NCBI GenBank assembly: GCA_902783155.1
Contig: CACZPR010000066.1
Coordinates: forward strand, 1-36,711
Direction: 5' to 3'
DNA: 36,711 bases
DNA from: an uncultured Spirochaetaceae bacterium
GTDB lineage: Bacteria; Spirochaetota; Spirochaetia; Treponematales; Treponemataceae
Both the position numbers and the translations under genes were made by a program. The notes beneath the pieces were generated by a model that saw only the letters and a program-made list of their open reading frames with translations, had not been told where the DNA came from and searched no databases. Below are positions 1-7,799 of this stretch, one piece after another (the stretch's first letter is position 1; the number at the start of each line of letters is the position of its first letter).

Positions 1-190
1 GGAGCCTCTGCGGGTCAAATTCGCCAAGGAATGTTGCGTAGTTTGTGCTGCCCTTGCCAATCGATGTGCCGGACATGGAGCCGGATGGATTTCCCGCTTC
101 CGAAGAAAGGGAGCCGGACGTTGCGCATGATACCGCCGAAAAAGTGAGCGCCGCCAGAACAGCGGCCATAGCTGTGTTAGTTTTTTTCAT
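1..190 (-). CDS. Lipoprotein, N-terminal part (gene runs off the left edge)
   Basis: I do not recognise the family. The visible 63 codons start with ATG at 188-190 and encode a lipoprotein signal: positive MKKTN start, a hydrophobic stretch and then a relaxed spirochaete-type lipobox FSAVSC with Cys near residue 22. After the Cys comes a Ser/Gly-rich linker, typical of a tether, so the mature protein should be lipid-anchored at a membrane face. The gene begins 34 bp after the stop of the LptG-like gene on the same strand, with a weak AGGA upstream, so it is probably the third gene of that operon. Function cannot be assigned from this fragment. Confidence 0.75.
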   Translation of the reverse strand, partial: MKKTNTAMAAVLAALTFSAVSCATSGSLSSEAGNPSGSMSGTSIGKGSTNYATFLGEFDPQRL

Positions 191-224
191 ATTCCAATCC
201 TATTAAATCTGTTGTTTTGGTGCA

Positions 225-2162
225 CTATTTGTCGTGGCGGCAAAGGAACTGGATGGACACACCAATCAGCAGGGCCACGTACAGTCCTATTGAAACAGGG
301 AATGCCGCTCCTCCACATGCTCCGGCTATCACATAGTTCACCATGTTGTAGACATAGTTTGCGAACTCCAGAATTATGTATGCCGCCACACCCGCGACAG
401 GGACAAGGAAAATCCAGCGGAACTTGAACTGCACATTGTCGCCTGCCATAATCCTGTAGTTCCATCCGAACGTGGCACAGAAAATCATCAGACACAGTAG
501 GAAAAGAGGATAGAGTGTGCGACCAACAAAATCCTTGTAGAAAACTTCACGCGAGAATCCGTATGATGTGGCTTTTTTTACAAACTGCGAGAGCGTAATC
601 AAGTCCATTCTCTCCGGACCGTCGCTTGCATCGTTGATTGCGATAAAATCGTTGTAAGGCATGGAAAGTGTGATGGACCGTGTCTCCGGTAGTCTCTGGA
701 CAACATTCAATCTCTGGGTCTGGAAAGCCAGCGGGTCTTCAACACTTGTTCTGTCGTACACTTTTGCCGCGCTCATTCCCTCTGCCAAAAGAATTTCTTC
801 CGGTAGATTTGTGATGCTGTATGAGTAGACCGGTTTTGTGACAATGCCGGACGAAGTTCTATCGACCGCCTGAAGCATTATGTGCGGCACATTTTTCCAG
901 CTTTTTGATATGCCCTTGATTGAAAGCGAGTCTCCCTCAAAAGTTGTGACGCTCTGTGGAATGACTTTTGCAATCGGTGCGTACATTGAGCGGATGAATT
1001 TTCCGCTTTTTGAGAATGTGGCAACGGTAAGTCCCTCCAGATAACGGACGGTCCCGGAATCCATGATACCTTTAATATAGTAGACATTTTTTGTTCCAGA
1101 TTCTGGATCCGCGAGCGCAAAATACACGTCGCCAATGTTCTTGAGCTTGTCGATGCTGTCCGCTTCGTCTATAAAGAAATACTCGTTCTCAACTCTCTCC
1201 TGCGCACGTGCAAGGAAACGGACTACATCCGGGTCTTCGCCGTGGCCATTTTCGCTGAGGTCCTTCAAAATATAGTAGGCCTTAAGATTGTCGCTGGTGT
1301 TTTCGGCAAGAAGGGCATTGTATGCGGCCATCTTCCTGTTGTAGAAAATATAGTTTTCCTCAGTGTCGAATCCTGATGGATTTTTCAGTTCGTTCCATGC
1401 GTTTGCGGATGCGATTTTTGCGTCCTGCAGTATGGAGTCAACACCGGTGGATGCCTTTATGGCAAGGTTGGCCCAGTAGTGCGCAAGATACCAGTCACCT
1501 TCTTTTGCGGCCTGGTTTGATTTTTCCAGAAGCTCGGTTGCCGTGTGGTTGCAGTCTCCAGTGTGCAGGGGCATTGAGTCATTTATTGTCACCGTTGTTT
1601 TTTTGTCGTTGTCGTAGAGAGAGCGGTCGTAGGCCAGGTCAAGGGCATTCTTTGCCTTCTTCAAAAGTTCGCTGGTCTCCGGGTCTGCCGGACAAATCTT
1701 GTATGCCCTGAGCGCGCATGGATATGAGAACTCTGGATTTTTCGACTCAAGAAGCTCCCGTGCCGATTTTTTTGCCGCGGAAAGTTCTGTCGGTCCGTTT
1801 ACAAGAGTGTCGAAAGTCCGCGTGGTGTTTGGCAGAAGCACCTCATGGTTCAACGAAAGAAGAAGCGTTATTGCCAGTGCCAAAAGAATTGTGCCACCGA
1901 AGCGGGAAAACATTTCTTCCGAGAAACGCTTTTTGGAGCCGACCTTTTGATTTTTCCACGCAATCGAGCAGCCTATGGCGAATCCACTCACAAGTATGGC
2001 GGGGAAGAAGGTCCAAAACCAAATCATTCCGCGGATGAATCTATATCTGTTGTCATCGCCGGGGTTGAGTTCCGGAATCGGACGGTAGCAGAATGTGACA
2101 GCCATGCAGATGGCAAAAATCAACAGAGTGTATACAATCAGTGTGGGAAGTGTCTTTTTCAT
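225..2162 (-). CDS. Membrane protein with LptF/LptG-like topology and a large helical insert
   Basis: The 645-residue protein has about three N-terminal membrane helices (near residues 7-25, 47-66 and 90-108), a periplasmic region of about 430 residues, and about three C-terminal helices (near 547-567, 578-600 and 615-640). The last part of the periplasmic region reads like the LptF/LptG jellyroll (GTVRYLEGLTVATFSKSGKF followed by a beta-rich stretch). The segment before helix 4 (MDLITLSQF through VGRTLYPLFLL) resembles the family's coupling region. Residues about 125-330 look like TPR-style helical repeats, which normal LptF/G lack. The ATG overlaps the stop of the upstream gene (ATGA), so the two are translationally coupled and probably form a heterodimer. 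By family analogy the pair would serve an ABC exporter moving a lipid or glycoconjugate to the outer membrane; this is inference, and no ATPase gene is in view. Confidence 0.55.
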   Translation of the reverse strand: MKKTLPTLIVYTLLIFAICMAVTFCYRPIPELNPGDDNRYRFIRGMIWFWTFFPAILVSGFAIGCSIAWKNQKVGSKKRFSEEMFSRFGGTILLALAITLLLSLNHEVLLPNTTRTFDTLVNGPTELSAAKKSARELLESKNPEFSYPCALRAYKICPADPETSELLKKAKNALDLAYDRSLYDNDKKTTVTINDSMPLHTGDCNHTATELLEKSNQAAKEGDWYLAHYWANLAIKASTGVDSILQDAKIASANAWNELKNPSGFDTEENYIFYNRKMAAYNALLAENTSDNLKAYYILKDLSENGHGEDPDVVRFLARAQERVENEYFFIDEADSIDKLKNIGDVYFALADPESGTKNVYYIKGIMDSGTVRYLEGLTVATFSKSGKFIRSMYAPIAKVIPQSVTTFEGDSLSIKGISKSWKNVPHIMLQAVDRTSSGIVTKPVYSYSITNLPEEILLAEGMSAAKVYDRTSVEDPLAFQTQRLNVVQRLPETRSITLSMPYNDFIAINDASDGPERMDLITLSQFVKKATSYGFSREVFYKDFVGRTLYPLFLLCLMIFCATFGWNYRIMAGDNVQFKFRWIFLVPVAGVAAYIILEFANYVYNMVNYVIAGACGGAAFPVSIGLYVALLIGVSIQFLCRHDK

Positions 2163-3145
2163 GCGAACTCCTTTCCGTATGGATCTGCGTATAGGGCCTT
2201 GTCCTCTTTTCTACGCTTGTTCTGTACAATGAATCCAAGGAGAGAAAGAATCACGAATATGAGTACGTTCATCAGGACGATGAGCGGATTTTTTATCGGG
2301 ATGTTTGACATCGCTCCCTCCAGAAATACTCTGGCCGGGTCCATGAAGGATTTTGTGTATGCCAGTATGTTGAGGACCAGAATCCCCACGGTGACAATGC
2401 AGACAGAAAGAACGTTGACCATCCGCCACTTTGAGATGAAGCTTAGTCCAGCGGTTGAGGCCAGCGCAAGTGAGATTGAGGCAAAACAAAGCCACCCAAG
2501 GAAGCCGGATTCCCATGCCTGCCGCGCTATGTTGAAAAACATTTTTGCCCAGGAAAGCATGGTCTCAATCAGCGAGGGCATTCCTATGGACTTGTGAATC
2601 AGGCTGTCGGAAAATCCTTCGTTTCTCGGTATGACGACATTGTTGAATGTGTATGTGGATTCGTCCACTTTGTCTATGCAGATTCCGTCCGCAGTGTTTT
2701 CGTTTACAATGGATGAGTAGTAGAAAACATTTCCAGTCTTGCCGGTACGGAAATAGTCGCTTGTGAGTGTTTTTGCGGTTTCCGTCGGTGGAGTTGTAGT
2801 GGAGATTTTTGACACGACCGAATAGTTCAGGGGAAGCAGGAAAACCCATACCGCTATGTACGCAATCACAAACAGATTGAAAGGCAGGATTTTGCGTATC
2901 GAGTAGCGGATTAGATATAAAATCATCACAAGGCCTGCGGCTATCACGACGAGCGGCGAGAACACGTTGATTCCCGTCACAAAGTAGCCAAGGTTGAACA
3001 CCTTTAGCCCACCGCCCGCAATCATGTTTTTGCACAGGGTATAGACTGTGTAAAGCGCGGCAGAAACCACGATTCCCAAAACCAGCACAAGGATATAGAG
3101 AAAGACAATCCTGAGAGATGTTTTTATAGAAGCTTCCTGTTTCAT
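2159..3145 (-). CDS. Membrane protein, 3+3 helix topology, partner of the LptG-like protein
   Basis: The 328-residue protein has three N-terminal membrane helices (about residues 12-34, 55-77 and 84-104), a small periplasmic domain (about 108-200, beta-rich around LTSDYFRTGKTGNVFYYSS) and three C-terminal helices (about 213-237, 243-262 and 287-308). This 3-loop-3 arrangement is that of LptF/LptG permease subunits, with a reduced periplasmic domain. It ends in an ATGA overlap with the next gene, whose product has the same layout, supporting a two-subunit permease. No strong Shine-Dalgarno is visible before the ATG at 3145, only a GAGTGA-like stretch. The assignment rests on topology and gene pairing; it could also be an unrelated polytopic protein. 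Confidence 0.5.
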   Translation of the reverse strand: MKQEASIKTSLRIVFLYILVLVLGIVVSAALYTVYTLCKNMIAGGGLKVFNLGYFVTGINVFSPLVVIAAGLVMILYLIRYSIRKILPFNLFVIAYIAVWVFLLPLNYSVVSKISTTTPPTETAKTLTSDYFRTGKTGNVFYYSSIVNENTADGICIDKVDESTYTFNNVVIPRNEGFSDSLIHKSIGMPSLIETMLSWAKMFFNIARQAWESGFLGWLCFASISLALASTAGLSFISKWRMVNVLSVCIVTVGILVLNILAYTKSFMDPARVFLEGAMSNIPIKNPLIVLMNVLIFVILSLLGFIVQNKRRKEDKALYADPYGKEFA

Positions 3146-3323
3146 TTGTCACTCACAAACCCCAAGGTCTATTCCATACATCGACATCTGTATGGTGCGA
3201 GAGTCTAGCTTGATTATAGATTCTCAGACAATAGGATAACACTATTATCGGCAAAAAACAAATTTCTTTTAAGAAAAGACTGTCCTATTCGGTCGGAGGG
3301 GATTTCGCTGGTGGATTTGAAAA

Positions 3324-3352
3324 GAAAAAATCCCCCTGTCTGTGCAGAGGGA
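3324..3352 (-). terminator. Rho-independent terminator of the CBM48 gene
   Basis: On the minus strand an 8-bp stem (TCCCTCTG/CAGGGGGA, one G-T pair) with a 6-nt loop is followed by six T. It lies about 30 bp after the stop of the CBM48 gene and separates it from the LptF-like operon. Confidence 0.8.
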
Positions 3353-3383
3353 CGTGAATTTATTGATTAAAAAAGGCTTTCTT

Positions 3384-3704
3384 TTACTCTGGGATGCAGC
3401 TTACAACGGAGTTGTCCGTGTGTGAGAATGGGGCTGGAATGTATTTGTCCGCGCTCCAGTCGTTCTCCCATCTTTTTCCGTCAATCAGATAGCGGAACTG
3501 GTATTCCCTGCCGACATCGAGGGTCAGTGTGGTGGAAAAGGAACCGTCCTTTGCTTTCTTCAACTTGCTTGCGGTGCTGCTCCAGCTGTTGAAATCACCG
3601 GCGATGGTTATTGTTTCCGCATTCTGAGCTGCTTCCGCCTCAACAGTAAAAGTTACCTTGCACTTGGAGGGGTCCTTTTTTGAATAAGATTTCTTTAATG
3701 ACAT
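3384..3704 (-). CDS. Standalone CBM48 / isoamylase early-set domain protein
   Basis: The 106-residue protein is a single immunoglobulin-like domain of the kind found in glycogen-branching enzymes, debranching enzymes and AMPK beta subunits (CBM48/E-set). The diagnostic parts are the strand before GDFNSW (about residues 34-40), the turn KLKKAKDGSFSTTLTL and the YQFRYLIDGKRWENDW strand-turn. It has no signal peptide and no catalytic domain, so it should be a small cytoplasmic glycogen- or oligosaccharide-binding protein, perhaps a partner of glycogen enzymes encoded elsewhere. The start is well supported by AAGGAG 6 nt upstream. It has its own terminator, so it appears monocistronic. Confidence 0.85.
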   Translation of the reverse strand: MSLKKSYSKKDPSKCKVTFTVEAEAAQNAETITIAGDFNSWSSTASKLKKAKDGSFSTTLTLDVGREYQFRYLIDGKRWENDWSADKYIPAPFSHTDNSVVSCIPE

Positions 3705-3850
3705 AACAAACTCCTTAGTTTAAAAAACCTTAAAAACCACGAACAGATCCAACAACTGTCCTTCTTGATTTTAAAACATAATATATATTATCAAAGTTTG
3801 AAAAAAATGTATACCCACCCGCAAGGAATTTTTTCTTTTCATGTAGAGTC

Positions 3851-3870
3851 AACAGGGCCGAAACCCTGTT
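3851..3870. repeat. Perfect 7-bp inverted repeat overlapping a -35 element
   Basis: AACAGGG, six bases, then CCCTGTT. Its right end touches the candidate -35 (3870-3875) of the following gene, so it may be an operator. No T-tract follows on the plus strand, which argues against a terminator. Confidence 0.4.
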
Positions 3871-3898
3871 TGCACAAGCCATGTTTTTGATATACAAT
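3870..3898 (+). promoter_or_regulatory. Candidate promoter giving a leaderless mRNA
   Basis: TTGCAC at 3870-3875, a 17-bp spacer, then TACAAT at 3893-3898 (5 of 6 consensus). The expected first transcribed base is the A of ATG 3905. There is no Shine-Dalgarno before that ATG. Confidence 0.55.
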
Positions 3899-3904
3899 CG
3901 TGCT

Positions 3905-5071
3905 ATGACTTACGAACTTTTATCCGAGCTTTTTATTTTGGCGTTGATAGGGCTTTCATGCGCCAGAATTTTTTTTATGCAGGCCGCTCGTCAGGATTTT
4001 CTGGCTGTGGTTCCACTTGTCACGTTTATACTCTCTATCCTGAATCTGCTTTCGTTCGGGCTTTCGGTTTTTGGCATACTGATTCTGGGACTTGCGCTTT
4101 TGGTGACGCTCTGGAATTCAAACGCACTTTCCCGGCTCAGGCACAGGCTTGTCGTTGACCACTATGGGGTGTTTTTTTCACTTTCTTCTATAATAAACCT
4201 GATTCTTGCGGTAGTTCTGATGGTTTTTATAATCATTCTGCGTCCCGGAAAGATTGATACAAAAAAATATGGAGTGACGATTACATCAAAAGTCTACGCC
4301 GGAACTGTTGAGGGTGGATTCCATGACTACACGTCTCCATCCCAGAAGCGCACACTTTTTCTCAAAAAATACATATCCACGGATGTGACATCCAATCCCT
4401 TCAACGAGAGCCGCGTGATTGTCTTTGTGCCGGGAGAGCTTTCGTCCACCGATTTGTACGAACCCTTTTTTGTAAAGCTGGCCCGCGATGGATACACTGT
4501 CTATTCCGCCGATTTTTATTCCGACGATGTTCCGTGGTTTGGAAATTTTTGGGACAACCAGCCTTTCCGACGTTTCGCTCTCCTGTTCTGCAAGGAAAAG
4601 AAACCTGAAATCTATGCGGAGGCTATAAAGCATAAGAGCGAAAACTATGTTAAGAGCGTCCTTGCCCTGATAAAAATGGTGGAACCGTCAAAAAGCGACC
4701 GTGTTTTTGTTGTCGGCGATGGAGAGGACCAGTCTGTCTACACCGAAATACGCGGTGCCGAAAAATCTGTGGTCAGGGGTACATTTGACATTGGCACGAT
4801 TTCGTCTTACTCGACACCCGGCTATGGCCCTGTGGAATCCACCGACCCATTTTTGGCGAAGTACCTTGGATTCAAAAGGGACGGAAGTTTCTATATGTCA
4901 AGCCATGTTGCCGGAATCCTTGAAAAATCAATAGACGAGGCTGTAAATTCTGCGCGTCCAAAAGTTGAAAAGCCAGCGGAGGATGTGGCAAAAGAAGATT
5001 CTGCAAAGGAAGAAAGTGCGGCAAAGAAAGATGTGGCTGAAGAAAAACCTGCGGAGGAAAAATCAGAATGA
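3905..5071 (+). CDS. Membrane-anchored alpha/beta-hydrolase-like protein, probably non-catalytic
   Basis: The 388-residue protein has four membrane helices in its first 115 residues, then an extracytoplasmic or cytoplasmic domain with the pattern of an alpha/beta-hydrolase (RVIVFVPGELSSTDLYEPFF, then LARDGYTVYSADFYSDD). Where the nucleophile elbow GxSxG is expected there is GDGED (residues 271-275), so the Ser is missing and the domain may be a pseudoenzyme. The last 35 residues are a Lys/Glu/Ala-rich low-complexity tail. I chose ATG 3905 because a -10 box lies 6 nt before it; an in-frame ATG at 3881 would add 8 residues but falls inside the promoter. The gene overlaps nif3 by ATGA. Function is unknown. 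Confidence 0.7.
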   Translation: MTYELLSELFILALIGLSCARIFFMQAARQDFLAVVPLVTFILSILNLLSFGLSVFGILILGLALLVTLWNSNALSRLRHRLVVDHYGVFFSLSSIINLILAVVLMVFIIILRPGKIDTKKYGVTITSKVYAGTVEGGFHDYTSPSQKRTLFLKKYISTDVTSNPFNESRVIVFVPGELSSTDLYEPFFVKLARDGYTVYSADFYSDDVPWFGNFWDNQPFRRFALLFCKEKKPEIYAEAIKHKSENYVKSVLALIKMVEPSKSDRVFVVGDGEDQSVYTEIRGAEKSVVRGTFDIGTISSYSTPGYGPVESTDPFLAKYLGFKRDGSFYMSSHVAGILEKSIDEAVNSARPKVEKPAEDVAKEDSAKEESAAKKDVAEEKPAEEKSE

Positions 5072-5835
5072 CACTGAACGAGCTTTCCAATTATTTTGAC
5101 TCATTTCTGCATCTGGCGGATTTTAAAAACGATGTCTCGCTGAACGGCGTGCAGATTCAGAATTCCGCTCCCGACTCAAAACAGATTACAAAAGTAGCTT
5201 TCGCGACCGACGCATGTGAGGCTACCGCAGAAAAAGCGGCAGAACTTGGTGCCGGGCTTCTTTTTGTCCACCATGGGCTTTTCTGGGGACAGTGCGAGCG
5301 GATTACGGACTCCATGTACAAAAGGGTGTCCCCCTTTATCAAAAACGACATCGCGCTCTATGCGGCACACATTCCTCTTGACGCAAACCATGAGGTCGGA
5401 AACAACTTTGGCATTGCGCGCCGCATGGGTCTTAAAAATGTTCAGCCGTTTGGTTTTTGGCGCGGGATGCAGCTTGGCGTGAAGGGTGAGTTTGAAAATC
5501 CACTTCCGGTTCACGAGGTCTGCCTTAAACTTTTTCCGGAGGGGGAGCTTCCGTGCCATGTTCTTCCGTTCGGCAGGGACCAAATCAGGACGGTCGGAAT
5601 AATTTCCGGCGGTGCTGGAGATGATGCGGACCAGGCGGCGGAGGAGGGGCTGGATGCCTATATAACCGGAGAGATTGGGCATCAGGACTACCACAAAATC
5701 AAGGAGCTGGGGCTTACGGTGATTGCCGGTGGACACTACCAGACCGAGACTGTCGGCGTGAGGCTTGTAGCGGAAAAGCTCGCAAAGGAAAAGGGCCTTG
5801 AAACTGTCTTTATAGACTTTCCAACTGGACTTTAG
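5068..5835 (+). CDS. Nif3-like dinuclear metal-centre protein (YbgI family)
   Basis: At 255 residues it matches the bacterial Nif3/YbgI family, which binds two metal ions; the cellular reaction is not firmly known, though it is often annotated as GTP cyclohydrolase I type 2-like. Visible metal-site motifs are the HHG after LLFV (about residues 68-70), the AHIPLDAN segment (about 99-106), and GGHYQTETVG near residue 221 carrying a His and a Glu. The family usually has 240-380 residues, so this is the short form without the central PII-like insert. Translation is coupled to the upstream membrane-protein gene by the ATGA overlap. It is a cytoplasmic protein. Confidence 0.88.
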   Translation: MTLNELSNYFDSFLHLADFKNDVSLNGVQIQNSAPDSKQITKVAFATDACEATAEKAAELGAGLLFVHHGLFWGQCERITDSMYKRVSPFIKNDIALYAAHIPLDANHEVGNNFGIARRMGLKNVQPFGFWRGMQLGVKGEFENPLPVHEVCLKLFPEGELPCHVLPFGRDQIRTVGIISGGAGDDADQAAEEGLDAYITGEIGHQDYHKIKELGLTVIAGGHYQTETVGVRLVAEKLAKEKGLETVFIDFPTGL

Positions 5836-5841
5836 TATAAT
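5813..5841 (+). promoter_or_regulatory. Promoter of lspA inside the end of nif3; leaderless start predicted
   Basis: TAGACT at 5813-5818, a 17-bp spacer and a perfect TATAAT at 5836-5841, which directly follows the nif3 stop. The lspA ATG begins 7 nt after the -10 box, so the transcript would carry only 0 or 1 nt of leader. Confidence 0.65.
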
Positions 5842-5848
5842 CTGTATT

Positions 5849-6445
5849 ATGGAAAACAAATCATCTATCCAGAACTCGAACAAGAGTTCTCTGTTGCAGA
5901 AACTTCTTCCGGTGATTCTGACCATCGTCGTTATAGCGGTGGACCAAATCACCAAGGCATTGGTTGTAAAATACATTCCACGCAGCGACATTGCCCCATT
6001 CTATGGACAGGACCAGGAGAATGCCGTAATTCCAATCTTCGGGGACTTCCTGCGTCTGATTCATGTCAGAAATCCGGCTGTGGCGTTCAGTCTTGGCTCG
6101 TCATTTCCGCTGACACTAAGAAAGATTCTCTTCACTGCGGTCCCGCTGGTCGTAATCGCCATGGTCTTTGTCATCTACTTCAGGAACAAGGATTTCACCA
6201 AATTCCAGAGATGGTCAATCTGCGGAATACTGGGCGGTGGACTTGGCAACATAATCGACAGAATCTTCAGACCCGAGGGCGTGGTTGATTTTATCGACAT
6301 GTACTTCCCAATCTGGTTCAAGACAAAGAGATGGCCCACATTCAATGCAGCCGACTCAGCCGTTGTTGTCTGCGGGATTCTGTTTGTCATTTCGTTCATA
6401 GTTGCCGCCAGGGGAAAAAAGAAAAAGGAGCCCGCAGGTGAATAA
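5849..6445 (+). CDS. lspA: Lipoprotein signal peptidase (signal peptidase II)
   Basis: Inner-membrane aspartic protease that removes the signal peptide from diacylglyceryl-modified prolipoproteins. Four membrane helices are visible. Family motifs are VDQITKALV in helix 1, VRNPAVAFSLG, and the two catalytic aspartates: Asp137 in GNIIDRIF and Asp169 in FNAADSAVV. The length (198 residues) is slightly above the usual 160-170, partly from an N-terminal Ser/Asn-rich extension. There is no Shine-Dalgarno; the ATG lies 7 nt after a TATAAT box. It should process the several lipoproteins encoded in this window. The 3' end overlaps the next gene by 8 bp. Confidence 0.95.
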   Translation: MENKSSIQNSNKSSLLQKLLPVILTIVVIAVDQITKALVVKYIPRSDIAPFYGQDQENAVIPIFGDFLRLIHVRNPAVAFSLGSSFPLTLRKILFTAVPLVVIAMVFVIYFRNKDFTKFQRWSICGILGGGLGNIIDRIFRPEGVVDFIDMYFPIWFKTKRWPTFNAADSAVVVCGILFVISFIVAARGKKKKEPAGE

Positions 6446-6815
6446 AAAGGCATACACGACCGTATTCACAATCGTCTCGACAATCGCGAACATAATAATG
6501 ACCTTTCTTATTATTGGCCTTCTGCTTCTTGGTTCGGGCGCTTTCTATTTCAAGGTGCTGAAAAAGGATGCCCCGGGAACAGGACTTGCGATTATGTGGA
6601 TGGTCTGCTTTGTCGTGGGACTTGTCGCCGGAATGATTCTTTTCAACAAGATTGGCTCGTGGGTAATCGACCATTTCAATCTTGCGGAAAAACTTGACCC
6701 GAAGATTGTGGGAAAGTATCTGCCGAACGGAAAGAAAAATCCTGTGTACAAGGAGCCGGAAAAGACCGTTACAAATATTCCAAAATCAGATCTTGCCGTT
6801 GATGACGATGAATGA
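6438..6815 (+). CDS. Small conserved-looking membrane protein of unknown function
   Basis: I do not recognise a family. The 125-residue protein has two hydrophobic segments (about residues 8-38 and 49-71), then a soluble tail rich in Lys, Pro and Asp ending in DDDE, probably cytoplasmic. I chose the GTG at 6438 because AAGGAG at 6425-6430 is 7 nt upstream; the reading frame is open further upstream, but an ATG at 6402 would overlap lspA by 44 bp without a ribosome site. The start overlaps the lspA stop by 8 bp, so it is probably translated with lspA. Confidence 0.75.
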   Translation: MNKKAYTTVFTIVSTIANIIMTFLIIGLLLLGSGAFYFKVLKKDAPGTGLAIMWMVCFVVGLVAGMILFNKIGSWVIDHFNLAEKLDPKIVGKYLPNGKKNPVYKEPEKTVTNIPKSDLAVDDDE

Positions 6816-6826
6816 TTTAAAATAGT

Positions 6827-6855
6827 TTGACACCCGCCGTAAAGGGTTTTAAAAT
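6827..6855 (+). promoter_or_regulatory. Strong sigma-70-type promoter of the acyltransferase operon
   Basis: Perfect TTGACA at 6827-6832, a 17-bp spacer and TAAAAT at 6850-6855. Transcription should start near 6862, leaving a leader of about 32 nt with GGAG (6884-6887) before ATG 6894. Confidence 0.8.
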
Positions 6856-6893
6856 GGAGAGAACAGCCAAATACAATAGTTTTGGAGAAACTG

Positions 6894-7799
6894 ATGGAAA
6901 AGATGACCCTCAAGGAAAAATATCGCGACATATTTGCTGATTTGGCGAAACTTTCAACCGCCGCGTCCGTAATCGATGCAACGAATGTGTACCAGGTCGA
7001 AAATCCAGTCACCAGAAAAATAATGGACAAGATTGTTGCCGAAAACACAACCGCCGACAGTCATCTTGGTGGTATTGAGAATTTTGAGGATTTCTACAAC
7101 CAGGTCCAGAACGGAAAGCACGGTCTGATTTTGATGGAGCATTATTCCAACACGGACCTTCCGTCGTTCTGCTACATGCTGGAGCATTTCGGGACACCAA
7201 AGCTTGCGGAGCTTTCAAAAAAGATTGTCGCAATCGCTGGAATGAAGCTCAACGAGGCCAATCCAATTGTAAAGGCGTTCGCTGAAAGTTTTACACGTGT
7301 CGTAATCTACCCGACAAGGACCCTTGACAAAAAGGAGCAGACCTCATCGGCGGAGGAGGCACAGGCTGAAGAACAGAGGGCGAGGAAAATCAACCTGTCT
7401 GCCATGCACGCAATGGACGACTGCAAGAGGCGCGGCGAAGTTATTTTGGTGTTCCCATCCGGCACAAGGTACAGACCCGGACATCCGGACACAAAAAAGG
7501 GCTTGCGCGAAATAGATTCCTACCTTAGACTTTTTGATATAGTCATTCTCGTCAGCATAAACGGACACATCCTTAAGCTGCAGGACGAGGATATGCTGAA
7601 CGACATCATCGAGCCGACGAAACAGGTTTTCACTGCCAGCCCGGTCATTGAATGTAAGCCGTTCAGAAAACAATATATGGCCTCTCTCCCGGAAGATGAA
7701 CCGGATCCAAAGCAGAAAATGATAGACCACATCATGGAAATGCTTGAAGAGCAGCACAACAGGGTTGATGCCGAAGAAAACAAGGAGAAAAGTGTATGA
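6894..7799 (+). CDS. Soluble glycerolipid acyltransferase (PlsC/GPAT-like)
   Basis: The 301-residue protein carries acyltransferase block I as EHYSNTD (His83 and Asp88, the HX4D catalytic pair, with Glu replacing the usual Asn) and block III as FPSGTRYRPG (residues 187-196). No membrane helix is evident. The layout and the PSG-RxRP wording recall the soluble glycerol-3-phosphate acyltransferases of plastids and some bacteria more than the membrane PlsC type. The role would be acylation of glycerol-3-phosphate or lysophosphatidate in phospholipid synthesis. The start is ATG 6894 (GGAG 6 nt upstream); an in-frame TTG at 6882 is less likely. It overlaps the FNT channel gene by ATGA. Confidence 0.8.
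   Translation: MEKMTLKEKYRDIFADLAKLSTAASVIDATNVYQVENPVTRKIMDKIVAENTTADSHLGGIENFEDFYNQVQNGKHGLILMEHYSNTDLPSFCYMLEHFGTPKLAELSKKIVAIAGMKLNEANPIVKAFAESFTRVVIYPTRTLDKKEQTSSAEEAQAEEQRARKINLSAMHAMDDCKRRGEVILVFPSGTRYRPGHPDTKKGLREIDSYLRLFDIVILVSINGHILKLQDEDMLNDIIEPTKQVFTASPVIECKPFRKQYMASLPEDEPDPKQKMIDHIMEMLEEQHNRVDAEENKEKSV

Noticed and set aside
5176-5991. A 271-codon minus-strand frame across nif3 and lspA
   Set aside because: It covers two clearly identified genes and shows no protein signature.
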